The notes beneath the pieces were generated by a model, which was not told the origin of the DNA, searched no databases, and saw nothing but the letters and a program-made list of their open reading frames with translations. A DNA stretch of 64,000 nucleotides from Flavihumibacter solisilvae (GTDB lineage Bacteria; Bacteroidota; Bacteroidia; Chitinophagales; Chitinophagaceae). The position numbers were made by a program, and so were the translations under genes. The stretch is from contig NZ_JSVC01000009.1 in the NCBI RefSeq assembly GCF_000814475.1, forward strand, positions 235,148 to 299,147, written 5' to 3'. This document shows, in pieces, positions 17,141 to 26,441 of the stretch (position 1 is its first letter; each line of letters starts with the position of its first letter).

Positions 17141-17233
17141 ATGTATAGTGAAGTAATGAAATCAACAGCAAGGAGAAAATTCGTATTGGGATTTCTGTTC
17201 ATTGTTCTGCTTGCCCTGAGCATGATCAAGTGA
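17141..17233 (+). CDS. Possible 30-aa single-helix membrane peptide
   Basis: ATG at 17141 preceded by AAAAGGAAT, a weak Shine-Dalgarno; TGA at 17231-17233. The product has a basic head (MKSTARRKF from residue 6) and one hydrophobic helix LGFLFIVLLALSMI. It lies between convergent or unrelated genes. Plausible as a small membrane protein, but length gives little statistical support. Confidence 0.3.
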   Translation: MYSEVMKSTARRKFVLGFLFIVLLALSMIK

Positions 17234-17239
17234 TGATGT

Positions 17240-18328
17240 TCATTGCAGGCAACTGATGAGTTTTTGGGTATCCGCTACCGTATTGAATGCATGCAGGATG
17301 ATCCGCAGTCGCTCCGACCCTTTTGGAACTGTTGGATACAGGATTGGCCGTACATCAAATCCTTCTTCCGCGAGCCTGGCGGAAACAGACCTCGCTTCTT
17401 CGTTACCGCCGGTTAATACGCCCTGGATCGGGGTGTCCGAGTCAAGCACCTGGTAACGCATTGGCGATTCCCGGAACAGGTCAACCAGCGTGCTGATCCT
17501 GCCACGCTCCGCGCTCATCGTGGGAATTATGTCGTACGCATGGCGAATCGCAGCAACCGCAGTCAACGGCAGCGCGGTAGTGTAAATAAAGGAGCGGGAA
17601 AAATTTACGAGGTAGTCCTTCAACAACCTGCTTCCTGCCACTACAGCACCGTGGGCGCCTGCAGCTTTTCCATAAGTATAAACCCGGGCAAAACAGGCAT
17701 CCTGCAACGACTGGTCCTGCACAAGTCCTTCCCCCTTGTTCCCGATCACCCCGAAGCCATGCGCTTCATCTACTATCAAATGAGCACCATACCGGTTACA
17801 TATAGCCGCGATTTCGGGAAGCCTGGCTTTATCGCCATCCATCGAAAAAACAGATTCCGTAACGACGAATTTCTGCCCCGACATTGCCCGGCTGAGTTTT
17901 TTCTCCAGTGCTTCCGGGTCGTTATGTTCGAATGAATAATGCTGCGCCTGCGACAGCCGTACGCCATCCCGGATAGAAGCATGCGAGAGCCGGTCATAAA
18001 ACACGTGGTCCCCACGCTGTGGCACGGAGCTTAGCAGTCCCAGGTTCGCATCATAACCCGAATTAAAAAGCAAAGCCGCTTCTGCTTTGTGGAAAGCGGC
18101 AATTATTTCCTCAAGTTCTTCTGCAGCTGAAGAATTTCCAGACAGCAACCTGGACCCGGTGCTTCCATGGGCATAAGGTCCCGCGGGCATATTGCCGATA
18201 CCTGAGCAGGCGATGCCCAGGTAATCATTTGAATAATAATCGGTCAACCCGCTTGCCGGTCGCAGCTGCCGCATGGCACCCGCTGCGCGTCGTTCCGCCA
18301 GTTTCTCCTCAAGAAATGATTCTTTCAT
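17240..18328 (-). CDS. bioF: 8-amino-7-oxononanoate synthase-like enzyme (BioF)
   Basis: 362 residues, fold-type I PLP enzyme of the alpha-oxoamine synthase group. Motifs: SNDYLGIA (33-40), HGSTGSRLLSGN (54-65), VDEAHGFGVIG (186-196) and the PLP lysine in YGKAAGAHGA (Lys221). BioF condenses pimeloyl-ACP with alanine in biotin synthesis. No other biotin gene is in the window, so a related oxoamine synthase (for example a serine palmitoyl- or glycine C-acetyltransferase-like enzyme) remains possible, but length and motifs fit BioF best. Confidence 0.85.
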   Translation of the reverse strand: MKESFLEEKLAERRAAGAMRQLRPASGLTDYYSNDYLGIACSGIGNMPAGPYAHGSTGSRLLSGNSSAAEELEEIIAAFHKAEAALLFNSGYDANLGLLSSVPQRGDHVFYDRLSHASIRDGVRLSQAQHYSFEHNDPEALEKKLSRAMSGQKFVVTESVFSMDGDKARLPEIAAICNRYGAHLIVDEAHGFGVIGNKGEGLVQDQSLQDACFARVYTYGKAAGAHGAVVAGSRLLKDYLVNFSRSFIYTTALPLTAVAAIRHAYDIIPTMSAERGRISTLVDLFRESPMRYQVLDSDTPIQGVLTGGNEEARSVSARLAEEGFDVRPILYPTVPKGSERLRIILHAFNTVADTQKLISCLQ

Positions 18329-18378
18329 GTTTCATACATTTGCCGGTACCTGCATTACCGGCGGCAAATTAACTCCAC

Positions 18379-18996
18379 ATGACCGAATTGAATGAAAACA
18401 GCGACGTAAAAAATATCCTTGGCCTTCAATTGCCTACAGATCCCAGGTGGGTTGACCTCGCCGCGATTTCGCTGGAAGACATCCTGACGGACCACGCCTA
18501 CTGTGAGCAGAAAGCTGCCACCACCTGCATTTCGCTCATCCAGAAGTACAGCGATAAAGAATTACTGGTAAAGGAACTGGCACCCATCGTAACCGAAGAG
18601 TGGGGTCATTTCAGGCTGGTGTTGCAGGAGTTGCACAAGCGGGGATTACAATTGGGGAAACAACGCCGGGATGAATACGTGAACGAATTGCTGGCCTTCC
18701 AGAAAAAGGATGGCCATCCGGACGACAGGCTGCTTGACCGAATGCTGACCATGGCCATGATTGAAGCTAGAAGCTGTGAGCGGTTCAAGCGCCTCAGTGA
18801 AGGCCTGCCCGATGAATACCTGCGCAAATTTTACCGCCGGTTCATGGAGAGTGAAGCAGGACATTACAGACTGTTCATTGAGCTGGCAGAACATTATATT
18901 GATAAAGAAAAAGTGCGCGCCCGCTGGAAAGAGTGGCTCGAGGCCGAAGTGGGAATCATGCAACGCATCACCCCGCGTGGTGACCGGATTCACTAG
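18379..18996 (+). CDS. miaE: tRNA-(2-methylthio-N6-isopentenyl-A37) hydroxylase MiaE
   Basis: 205 residues, all helical, in the ferritin-like di-iron fold. Metal ligands are visible as Glu43 (AYCEQKA), EEWGHF (73-78), the mid-protein IEARSCERF and the C-terminal ESEAGHYRLF. It hydroxylates ms2i6A37 of tRNA with O2. N-terminal LPTDPRWVDLA is the usual MiaE opening. It starts 50 bases from the divergent bioF gene, so the two share a promoter region. MiaE is patchy among bacteria; the assignment by motif order is firm. Confidence 0.93.
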   Translation: MTELNENSDVKNILGLQLPTDPRWVDLAAISLEDILTDHAYCEQKAATTCISLIQKYSDKELLVKELAPIVTEEWGHFRLVLQELHKRGLQLGKQRRDEYVNELLAFQKKDGHPDDRLLDRMLTMAMIEARSCERFKRLSEGLPDEYLRKFYRRFMESEAGHYRLFIELAEHYIDKEKVRARWKEWLEAEVGIMQRITPRGDRIH

Positions 18997-19039
18997 GCCC
19001 CATTTTTGAATTTTCAATTTTGACTTTTCAATTTTCATC

Positions 19040-20086
19040 TTGAATTCAGTCTCCAAAGCCGCAGCACGATTCGGGACAAATATCTTGTCCATACAACCGG
19101 TCCACGTCGGGCTGATCCACGACACCTATATCGTCAGGTACAGCAACTCACCCGCCATCATCCTGCAATGCATCAACCAGCACAGTTTTGCACAGCCGGA
19201 GAACATCATTCTCAATTACCGCAAAATGACCGGGTACCTCGCTGAAAGTCCTGCGGCGATCAATATCCCGGCAATGGTGCCCACGCACGATGGACAATAT
19301 TTCTTCAGGGATGAGAATATGGAAGATGAAACAGTCCGCTTCTGGCGCGCCACTGCATATGTGGAGAACTGTTACTCGGTTTCCACTTTAAGCTCTCCCG
19401 GGCTTGCAGCAACTGCCGCCGGTGCTTATGCGCGATTTACCTGTTCACTCGAGGGACTGGATCCATCCGGCTGGAACCAGGTTATAGCAGGTTTTCATGA
19501 CCTTTCATTACGTTACCGCCAGTTTGAACAATCCACCCATGAAGCCAGGTTGTTCAGGCTGATGAAAGCGACGCACATCATTGCCACGCTTCGCGAAAAA
19601 TACCAATACGTGGAGTGGTTTGAACAGGTCAGTAAGGACGAAGAGAATTACCCGACAAGATTCCTGCACCACGATTGCAAACTGAATAATATCCTCTTTG
19701 ATTCCGACAGCGACAATGTTGTTGCCGTGGTAGACCTTGACACCGTAATGCCCGGCAAATACTTTTCGGATCTTGGTGATATGATCCGCACCATGGCTTG
19801 TACGGAAGATGAAGAAAGCCGCAACTGGGAAAGTATCGATATCAACCCGATGTTATACGATGCGATTGTGAACGGTTATGTATCGGCGATGGAAGGACGG
19901 CTCACTCCTGCAGAGATGACGCACTTAAAAATAGCCGGGATTCTCGTTACCTATATGCAGGCGCTGCGTTATACGGCTGACTATCTCAATAATGATATTT
20001 ATTACAAAACAAATTCACCTGATCATAACCTGTACCGCGCATTCAACCAGTTGATCCTGCTGGAAAAACTGGAGGCTCTTCCTTAA
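19040..20086 (+). CDS. Phosphotransferase family protein, N-acetylhexosamine kinase-like
   Basis: 348 residues from a TTG at 19040; the in-frame upstream stop is at 19007 and no ATG lies nearby, so a TTG start is the best choice. Protein-kinase-like APH fold: catalytic loop FLHHDCKLNNILFD (208-221, Asp212, Asn217) and the metal-binding VVDLDTVMPGKYFSDLGD (Asp232-Asp234). It most resembles the NahK-type kinases that phosphorylate N-acetylhexosamines at C1, but substrate cannot be fixed from sequence. It ends 4 bases into the convergent GSCFA gene. Confidence 0.8.
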   Translation: MNSVSKAAARFGTNILSIQPVHVGLIHDTYIVRYSNSPAIILQCINQHSFAQPENIILNYRKMTGYLAESPAAINIPAMVPTHDGQYFFRDENMEDETVRFWRATAYVENCYSVSTLSSPGLAATAAGAYARFTCSLEGLDPSGWNQVIAGFHDLSLRYRQFEQSTHEARLFRLMKATHIIATLREKYQYVEWFEQVSKDEENYPTRFLHHDCKLNNILFDSDSDNVVAVVDLDTVMPGKYFSDLGDMIRTMACTEDEESRNWESIDINPMLYDAIVNGYVSAMEGRLTPAEMTHLKIAGILVTYMQALRYTADYLNNDIYYKTNSPDHNLYRAFNQLILLEKLEALP

Positions 20087-21081
20087 ACAATGTGAATCGA
20101 CTGTTCCTGTTGCTCGAAGTAGCTGATCTCTTCGTTCAGGTCCAGGAATGCATATTGTTCCATCAGTTTCCGGCTTTTGTCTGCAAATCCTTTCAGGAAC
20201 ATTTTATGCGCCATTGTCTGTGGCTGGAAAGGCCTGTGTTTCCTGGCAATCGCGATCTGCTGTACCTGTTCCATGAGCTGCTGTGCAGGAACTGAAATAT
20301 AAAACTGCCTGAATTTTTCCAGCACAAATTCAGTTGCCTGGTAATTCGGGTGGGCAAGGTCGATATCATAAAACCGGTAATCGCGCAAAACGTCTATCAC
20401 CAGTTCATACGCAGGGAAGTAATAGAGTTTATTGAACTTGTTCACGAGGTGGTGCACCGCTTCCAGCAGGCGGGCTTTGCTGCGGTTGTTTTCCACCACT
20501 CCGTCGCGCAGGTGACGTACGGGACTCACAGTGAAGATGATCCGCAATCCCGGGTTGAAGAAGAATAAACGGTGCATCATATTGTCGAGAGCCGCAATTG
20601 TTTCATCGATTGTGCAGAGGTGTTTACGGAACCACTGGGCGGGTGCGCGGTGGCAGTTCGCAACCGGCTTCTCTGATTCAACCAGCCGGTAAGAGAAAGA
20701 CGACCCGAGCGTAATGACCAGCCATCCTGCCTTGGACAGGAACTCATGTGCTGCTTCCTGTGACCGGTTGATCTGGTCCAGCACCTGTTCGTCCGAAATC
20801 CCGGAGAAGCGGGAATGATGTGCCCAGCTTTGCCAGAGTTCATTATGATAGAACAGGTCGCCGGGCTGGTAGATCTTTTTGTCAACATAACCGGTAATAC
20901 TGTTGCACACACTGATGGGATCAAAGAGAATGCCGTTGGGGTTCTGCATCACGCTGAATTTCAGGTCCTGCAGTTTGTTCCCAATATGCTCCGTAAAACA
21001 TGAGCCTACCAGCATGATCGGCTCCTTGTATTCAATAGGCTGATCGGGTCCCTTGATCGTTATGTCTGCCATCAACTTCAT
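20083..21081 (-). CDS. GSCFA domain protein
   Basis: The frame opens at 21126, which would overlap the upstream HMG-CoA lyase gene by 34 bases; the ATG at 21081 removes this and gives 332 aa. It carries the family-defining VGSCFTEHIGNKL near residues 25-37, whose Ser lies where an SGNH-type hydrolase nucleophile would be, and DIDLAHPNYQATEF near 225-240 supplying the expected Asp/His. The family is Bacteroidota-rich and presumed to be a hydrolase with unknown substrate. It sits directly after the lyase gene in the same direction. Confidence 0.88.
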   Translation of the reverse strand: MKLMADITIKGPDQPIEYKEPIMLVGSCFTEHIGNKLQDLKFSVMQNPNGILFDPISVCNSITGYVDKKIYQPGDLFYHNELWQSWAHHSRFSGISDEQVLDQINRSQEAAHEFLSKAGWLVITLGSSFSYRLVESEKPVANCHRAPAQWFRKHLCTIDETIAALDNMMHRLFFFNPGLRIIFTVSPVRHLRDGVVENNRSKARLLEAVHHLVNKFNKLYYFPAYELVIDVLRDYRFYDIDLAHPNYQATEFVLEKFRQFYISVPAQQLMEQVQQIAIARKHRPFQPQTMAHKMFLKGFADKSRKLMEQYAFLDLNEEISYFEQQEQSIHIV

Positions 21082-21092
21082 ACCAATGCTGT

Positions 21093-21950
21093 TCAGATGA
21101 ATATTTCGTTTGCTATTAAGGCGCATCCGGCAAGCGCCTCCCTGTTTAAACCAGTTTCTATGCCCTTTTGTTGCAGGTAATCGTTCAGTCTTTCCGTATC
21201 GAGGTTGCCCACCAATTCGTTTCCAGCCATGGGGCAGCCACCAATTCCTTTGATGGCGCCATCGAAGCGACGGCAGCCGGCATTATAGGCTGCATCAGCT
21301 TTTTCCTGCCAGCCTTGCGGTGGTGCGTGCAGGTGAACGCCAATTTCCACTTTGGGAAGGCTTTTCACGAGAAAGGAGGTCATGCGCGAAACCTGGTCCG
21401 CGGTTGCAAGTCCGACCGTATCTGCCAGCGACAGGATCCCAATGCCCATAGAAGCCAGTTTTTCTGCCCACCGGAACACGATCTCTTCTGACCAGGGATC
21501 ACCATAAGGATTGCCGAATCCCATCGACAGGTACACCACCAGTTCCTTTCCCCTTGTCGAGCAAAGTGAGCGAACCTGTTCTACTGTCTGAAGCGAATCT
21601 TCAATAGAACTGTTTGTATTGCGTTGCTGGAATGTTTCGGATACTGAGAAAGGGAAGCCAAGGTAACGGACCGCGTCATACGCAACCGCGTCTTCAGCAC
21701 CGCGTTTGTTGGCAATGATTGCAAGCAGTGCAGAACGACTTCCTGCAAGGTCAAGCGCAGCCAGTACGTCTTTTGTATCTGCCATCTGCGGAATGGCTTT
21801 GGGGGAAACGAAACTGCCGAAGTCGATGGTATCGAAGCCGACATTAAGCAGGGCATTGATGTAACGTACCTTATTATCAGTGGAGATCTGGTGTGGCCAG
21901 CCCTGCATTGCGTCGCGAGGGCATTCCACCAGTTTAACGGCTTCCTGCAT
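21093..21950 (-). CDS. Hydroxymethylglutaryl-CoA lyase family protein
   Basis: 285 residues, TIM-barrel of the HMGL-like group. ECPRDAMQG (9-17) matches the catalytic ExGPRDGLQ start, GVHLHAPPQG carries the metal-binding His pair, and GGCPMAGNELVGNLDTE is the catalytic Cys loop of HMG-CoA lyase. It would split HMG-CoA to acetoacetate and acetyl-CoA in leucine or ketone breakdown. The segment after HxH is APPQG rather than the common DTYGQ, so the enzyme belongs to a divergent branch. Likely operon with the GSCFA gene downstream and possibly the regulator upstream (18-base gap). Confidence 0.87.
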   Translation of the reverse strand: MQEAVKLVECPRDAMQGWPHQISTDNKVRYINALLNVGFDTIDFGSFVSPKAIPQMADTKDVLAALDLAGSRSALLAIIANKRGAEDAVAYDAVRYLGFPFSVSETFQQRNTNSSIEDSLQTVEQVRSLCSTRGKELVVYLSMGFGNPYGDPWSEEIVFRWAEKLASMGIGILSLADTVGLATADQVSRMTSFLVKSLPKVEIGVHLHAPPQGWQEKADAAYNAGCRRFDGAIKGIGGCPMAGNELVGNLDTERLNDYLQQKGIETGLNREALAGCALIANEIFI

Positions 21951-21968
21951 TGTTGATCCTTTTACGAT

Positions 21969-22967
21969 CTACAAAATTGCATTTTTTCTGGCATTAATCT
22001 TTTCACGGATCAGGTTAAAGAAACGGCGGCGATCCTTTTCGCCGGAATCACTGATCAGCGTTGACTTCCTGATGATGTTCTGGAAGTGCCGGTAGGTAAG
22101 CTCGTTGAACTCTTTATCCCGCGTGTGCAGGTAATTGAAAACGGAATGAACGAGGAAGGTCACACTGATATCTCCCAGCCTGGCGAGAATGGTATTATCA
22201 CCCAGGACAAATTCGTTCACATATATGCGATATGGGATGTGGCGGTAATGAACTTTCCCGTCTGCGCTGGTCTTATAACCCAGTTCAGCCTGCGATTCTA
22301 TCAGGCCGATGCAGTCCTGCAGTTCATCATACACGATCGCAATATCGTCTGCCGAACGGAACAGTTTTGAGTCCTTATAATATTCGATCTGGCGGATGCT
22401 GCTGTTTACGCTTTCAATATTCCAGACTTCGGTGGAAGGCAACTGTGAGTACGCTTCAAAAATTTTCTTTCCCGCCGCGATGATCTCGTCACTGATCTGG
22501 TCAAACGAAAACGGCCGGTTGTTGAATTGCGGGTCGTTCAGGATGGTGCGCATCCAGAAGTAACATTTGAATGCGCTCAGGTGCGGGTAATTGAAATGGT
22601 AAAACAGCGGGATGTCTTTATTGAGAAAATACATTTCCCGCTTGTCGAAACTGTTCATGAACTGCAGTTGCCCGGCCACGCTCTGCAGGTAGGCCAGGAA
22701 ATCAAAGTTCTTATTCCCTGCCGACTTTCCTGTGAACACCAGCGAATCAGATTGAAGCAGGAACATCTGGTCGAGCGAGATCCGGTATTTGAGGCAGATC
22801 ACCTGCAACTCGTCGAACGAGATCGGCTTCTCTCCTCTTAGTCTTCGATAAGCACTGTCGGTACTGATATTCAGCAGGTCGGCTAATTCTTCCACGATAG
22901 AAATATGTGAGGGCAGCTGCGCTTTAAGGTGCTGAAAGAATGCAACCTGGATGTTACCGTTGTCCAT
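21969..22967 (-). CDS. Helix-turn-helix (XRE-like) transcriptional regulator
   Basis: 332 residues. The N-terminal helix-turn-helix (about 20-70) reads IVEELADLLNISTDSAYRRL and RGEKPISFDELQVICLKYRI, a clear lambda-repressor-type DNA-binding unit. The remaining 260 residues are helical with a repeated aromatic pattern and match no family I can name. The architecture is common in Bacteroidota. The upstream region (22968-23205) is shared with the divergent gene at 23206. It may control the lyase gene just downstream or the receptor locus; not proven. Confidence 0.82.
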   Translation of the reverse strand: MDNGNIQVAFFQHLKAQLPSHISIVEELADLLNISTDSAYRRLRGEKPISFDELQVICLKYRISLDQMFLLQSDSLVFTGKSAGNKNFDFLAYLQSVAGQLQFMNSFDKREMYFLNKDIPLFYHFNYPHLSAFKCYFWMRTILNDPQFNNRPFSFDQISDEIIAAGKKIFEAYSQLPSTEVWNIESVNSSIRQIEYYKDSKLFRSADDIAIVYDELQDCIGLIESQAELGYKTSADGKVHYRHIPYRIYVNEFVLGDNTILARLGDISVTFLVHSVFNYLHTRDKEFNELTYRHFQNIIRKSTLISDSGEKDRRRFFNLIREKINARKNAIL

Positions 22968-23205
22968 GCAAGAAGTTTAGGCGTTTATTACCGGTTCCGC
23001 CCGGGGGATTTGGCGGATTCTGCAACCACTATCTAAATATACCTTCTTTTTTTGCAGGAATCAATAAGCAAAAAACACCCGCACACCACGATTAACTGAT
23101 TATCGCCTGACCGCCGCAAACCCGCCCGGAAACCCGTTTTTAACCGGCTTTATCCGTTTCTAGCTTTACTCCGAAATCATCCTCCTCACCCAAAAATTAA
23201 CCGTT

Positions 23206-23736
23206 ATGAAAAGGCTACTCATCACCGTCATTATCCTGGCTACCCAATTCATTGGCTACTCACAGGAAGGCGCAACCAAAAGCGTTAAACCCCGCCCGTT
23301 CAACATCACTATCAAAGAAACCAGCGGAAAGACCCTTCGGGGCATCCTTGGCAGGGCTACCCCTGACTCCCTCTATGTTACCCTGAACAACATGCCATCT
23401 AACAGTTTCTACCAGCTTAGTCCTGAACAACTTGAAAAACTCACCCTCCGACGCAAGGGGGTTATGGGCAAGAGCATTCTGATAGGAACAGCCGTCGGGA
23501 TGATTACCGGGGTTATAGTGGCCCTGTCCGAAGGCGACGATCCTCTTGATGAATTTTACCTCGGAATGAGTACCGGCGAAAAAGTTGCCGCTTATGGGTT
23601 AGGTCTCGGTGGCGCAGGGGCAGTTGTCGGTACAATCGTTGGCGTTGCTGCCAGCAAAAAGTTCATCATCAAAGGGAAGAAAGAAAATTACCGGGTGCAC
23701 TATAACGACATCGCCCAGAGAGCCATGACCCGTTAA
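23206..23736 (+). CDS. Exported glycine-rich hypothetical protein (176 aa)
   Basis: A signal peptide (MKRLLITVIILATQFIGYSQ) is followed by a strand-rich domain (about 33-85, ITIKETSGKTLRGILGRATP) and two small-residue hydrophobic stretches (SILIGTAVGMITGVIVAL and GLGLGGAGAVVGTIVGVAAS) that could form membrane or hairpin helices. The start is a normal ATG. It precedes a TonB-dependent receptor by 29 bases in the same direction, so the two are probably cotranscribed. No known family recognised. Confidence 0.8.
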   Translation: MKRLLITVIILATQFIGYSQEGATKSVKPRPFNITIKETSGKTLRGILGRATPDSLYVTLNNMPSNSFYQLSPEQLEKLTLRRKGVMGKSILIGTAVGMITGVIVALSEGDDPLDEFYLGMSTGEKVAAYGLGLGGAGAVVGTIVGVAASKKFIIKGKKENYRVHYNDIAQRAMTR

Positions 23737-23765
23737 TCAATACCTGAACCATTAAACCTACATGT

Positions 23766-26441
23766 ATGAAAAAGTATTTCCACTTCATTTGCCTGGTGAT
23801 GGTACTGTCCATCACCAGCTTCTCCCCGGCCTGGTCACAGGCCATCCGCGGACGCGTACTCAACAGTGAGAACCTCGAAAAGCTGACTAATGTGTCTATA
23901 GTTGTCAGCGGCTCCAACAAAGGTACCGTTACCAATATCGACGGGGAGTTCAGCCTGGTCGCCGATAAGCTGCCCGTAACCATCGTGGTGAGTATGGTCG
24001 GCTATGTACAGGTGATCATGACCATCAGCGACTCCAGCCCGGTCGATATTGCCCTTATACCGCAGCATGCACTTGGTGCGGAGGTGATCGTTTCTGCTAA
24101 CCGCACTCCCTCCCGCATGATGGAAAGTGCTGTTTCCATTGAGCGTTTTGGCAACTCACAGATCCACAGGTCACCCGCTTCTTCCTACTATGATATTGCC
24201 GGCTGGCAGAAAGGTGTTGACATCACTACCTCCAGCCTCACATTCAAAACCATCAGTACCCGCGGATTCAACGCGAGTGGCAGTCCACGCGTGAACCAGC
24301 TCGTTGATGGAATGGACAACCAGGCACCTGCCCTGAACTTCTTTGTCGGCAGCTTTGCCGGTCCAACCGATCTCGATATTGACAATGTAGAGATCCTGCC
24401 GGGGGCATCTTCTGCCTTGTACGGACCGGGTGGCATGAATGGGACCATCCTGATCACCAGCAAGGACCCGTTTCAATACCCCGGACTGAGTGTACAGGTT
24501 CGGCAGGGATTGATGCACGTGGATAAACGCCAGCGCGATAAAGCGGCCAGCCTGTACGACTACAGTATGCGTTGGGCAAAATCGTGGCGGAACAAATGGG
24601 GCATCCGTTTAAGCGGCCAGTACATCTCCGGAACCGACTGGCTGGCAACTGACAGTTCCAACTACCAGGGTGCGGGTGCCACAGGTAAACTGATCGCCGG
24701 TAACCGCCAGTCTGATCCCAATTATAATGGCGTAAACGTTTATGGCGATGAAACCTCCGTTGACCTGCGCTTATTCATGGCATCCGTACTTCCTCCGGGC
24801 CATCCCCTGCTTCAGAATCCAATGATGGTATCCCGCACCGGTTATGAAGAGCGTGACCTCATTGATCCGACAACAAAAAATCTCAGGTTGTCAGGAGCCG
24901 TACATTATCGCCTCACGCCGAAGCTGGAAGCGATTATGCTGGCCAACTGGTCGAAGGGTAACACGGTTTATTCCAGCAATAACCGCTATGCTTTGAAAGG
25001 AATCAATATCGCGCAATACAAAGTTGAACTGAAGCACAACGACTGGTTCCTGCGCAGCTTTACGACACAGGAAAATGCAGGTGAAGCATATTCCGCCAAT
25101 GTGACTGCGCAATATATGAACGAAGCCTGGAAGCCAAGTTTCAACCCGGCAGATATAGGAGGAAGCTGGTACCCGCAGTACACAGGGGCATTCCTGACAG
25201 CGCTGAATTCAGGGGCAGGTGTCGCAGACGCACACCGTGCCGCAAGAGCTTATGCCGATCGTGAAATGCCGCTTCCCGGCAGCGAGGAATTCGGGAAGAT
25301 CTTCGGCCAGGTAAGGAATACACCCATTCCGCAGGGCGGACTATTCAAAGAGAAATCACAACTATGGATGACCGAAGGCCAGTACAATTTCTCCCGCCTC
25401 GTAAAGTTTGCCGACATCATTATTGGTGGCAACTGGAAACGGTATATCCTGAACAGCAGCGGCACACTCTTCATAGATACAGCGAATGCCATTACCATCA
25501 ATGAATTCGGTGCCTATGCGCAGGTCTCCAAAGACATCCTGAACAAGCGGCTTAACCTGTCAGCATCCGGCCGCTATGATAAGAATGAAGATTTCGATCC
25601 GAAGTTCACTCCAAGGTTTACGGCGCTGGTACGGGTGGCAAAGGACAACAACCTGCGACTGTCTTACCAGACTGCGTACCGGTTCCCTTCAACCCAACAG
25701 AAGTATATCCGTCTTGATGTGGGCGCATATACACTGCTGGGCGGACTACCCTGGGTGCAGCAATTCATGAATGTAAAGGAAAGCCCGGTGTATGAAATGA
25801 AAGGAAGTTCAGTGTCTTCACAACCATATACTTTCACCAACCTGAAGCCTGAGAACTGCAAGTCATTTGAAGTGGGATACAAGGCGCTGATCCGTTCAAA
25901 GCTGCTGGTAGATGCATATGCCTACTGGGCAAAGTATGAAAACTTCCTGGGAAGGAATGTATTGTACCAGCCATCCAGCGCACAGGTTTATTCCGTAGTG
26001 GTAAACAGCGTCAACAAAGTGAACACATCCGGCTATGGTATTGGCCTGCAGTACCGGCCCGACAAGAGAAACAGCTTCTTCCTGAATGCCTATTCAGACA
26101 GGCTGAGCAGTGTCGACAGTGGATTCATCGCGTTTTTCAATACGCCGAAATACAGGCTCAACGCAGGTTACAACAACAACGGCATTGGTCGTTCCGCAAG
26201 GTTTGGTTTCGGTGTCAACATTCACTGGCAGGATGCGTTCTTCTTTGAAGGAGAAATGGCGAGCGGCCCGATCAGGTCATTTACCACACTGGATGCATTG
26301 GTATCATATAAATTACCCGGACTCAAAGGACTGGTCAAACTTGGTGCAAACAATCTCACCAATCATTATTACCGTAATGCGTATGGAAGTCCTGAGATCG
26401 GGGGAATCTATTATGTCAGTCTTGCACTTGGCGTACTATGA
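23766..26441 (+). CDS. TonB-dependent receptor with carboxypeptidase-like N-terminal domain
   Basis: 891 residues. Signal peptide (1-25), then a CarboxypepD_reg-like beta-sandwich (about 27-110), a plug domain (about 120-235, with YDIAGWQKGVDI and SALYGPGGMNGTILITSKDP), and a 22-strand-type barrel to the C-terminal strand (IYYVSLALGVL). It takes up an unknown ligand across the outer membrane with energy from TonB. No SusD partner lies alongside, so it resembles lone TonB receptors for siderophores, vitamins or peptides rather than SusC. The tail overlaps the convergent RlmB gene by 6 bases. Confidence 0.94.
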   Translation: MKKYFHFICLVMVLSITSFSPAWSQAIRGRVLNSENLEKLTNVSIVVSGSNKGTVTNIDGEFSLVADKLPVTIVVSMVGYVQVIMTISDSSPVDIALIPQHALGAEVIVSANRTPSRMMESAVSIERFGNSQIHRSPASSYYDIAGWQKGVDITTSSLTFKTISTRGFNASGSPRVNQLVDGMDNQAPALNFFVGSFAGPTDLDIDNVEILPGASSALYGPGGMNGTILITSKDPFQYPGLSVQVRQGLMHVDKRQRDKAASLYDYSMRWAKSWRNKWGIRLSGQYISGTDWLATDSSNYQGAGATGKLIAGNRQSDPNYNGVNVYGDETSVDLRLFMASVLPPGHPLLQNPMMVSRTGYEERDLIDPTTKNLRLSGAVHYRLTPKLEAIMLANWSKGNTVYSSNNRYALKGINIAQYKVELKHNDWFLRSFTTQENAGEAYSANVTAQYMNEAWKPSFNPADIGGSWYPQYTGAFLTALNSGAGVADAHRAARAYADREMPLPGSEEFGKIFGQVRNTPIPQGGLFKEKSQLWMTEGQYNFSRLVKFADIIIGGNWKRYILNSSGTLFIDTANAITINEFGAYAQVSKDILNKRLNLSASGRYDKNEDFDPKFTPRFTALVRVAKDNNLRLSYQTAYRFPSTQQKYIRLDVGAYTLLGGLPWVQQFMNVKESPVYEMKGSSVSSQPYTFTNLKPENCKSFEVGYKALIRSKLLVDAYAYWAKYENFLGRNVLYQPSSAQVYSVVVNSVNKVNTSGYGIGLQYRPDKRNSFFLNAYSDRLSSVDSGFIAFFNTPKYRLNAGYNNNGIGRSARFGFGVNIHWQDAFFFEGEMASGPIRSFTTLDALVSYKLPGLKGLVKLGANNLTNHYYRNAYGSPEIGGIYYVSLALGVL

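Noticed and set aside
18997..19039. Near-tandem TTTTCAATTTT repeats before the kinase-like gene
   Set aside because: Low-complexity AT-rich leader; the copies are imperfect and common in such DNA.
18646..19125. 159-aa minus-strand ORF
   Set aside because: Antisense to miaE, whose motifs are clear.
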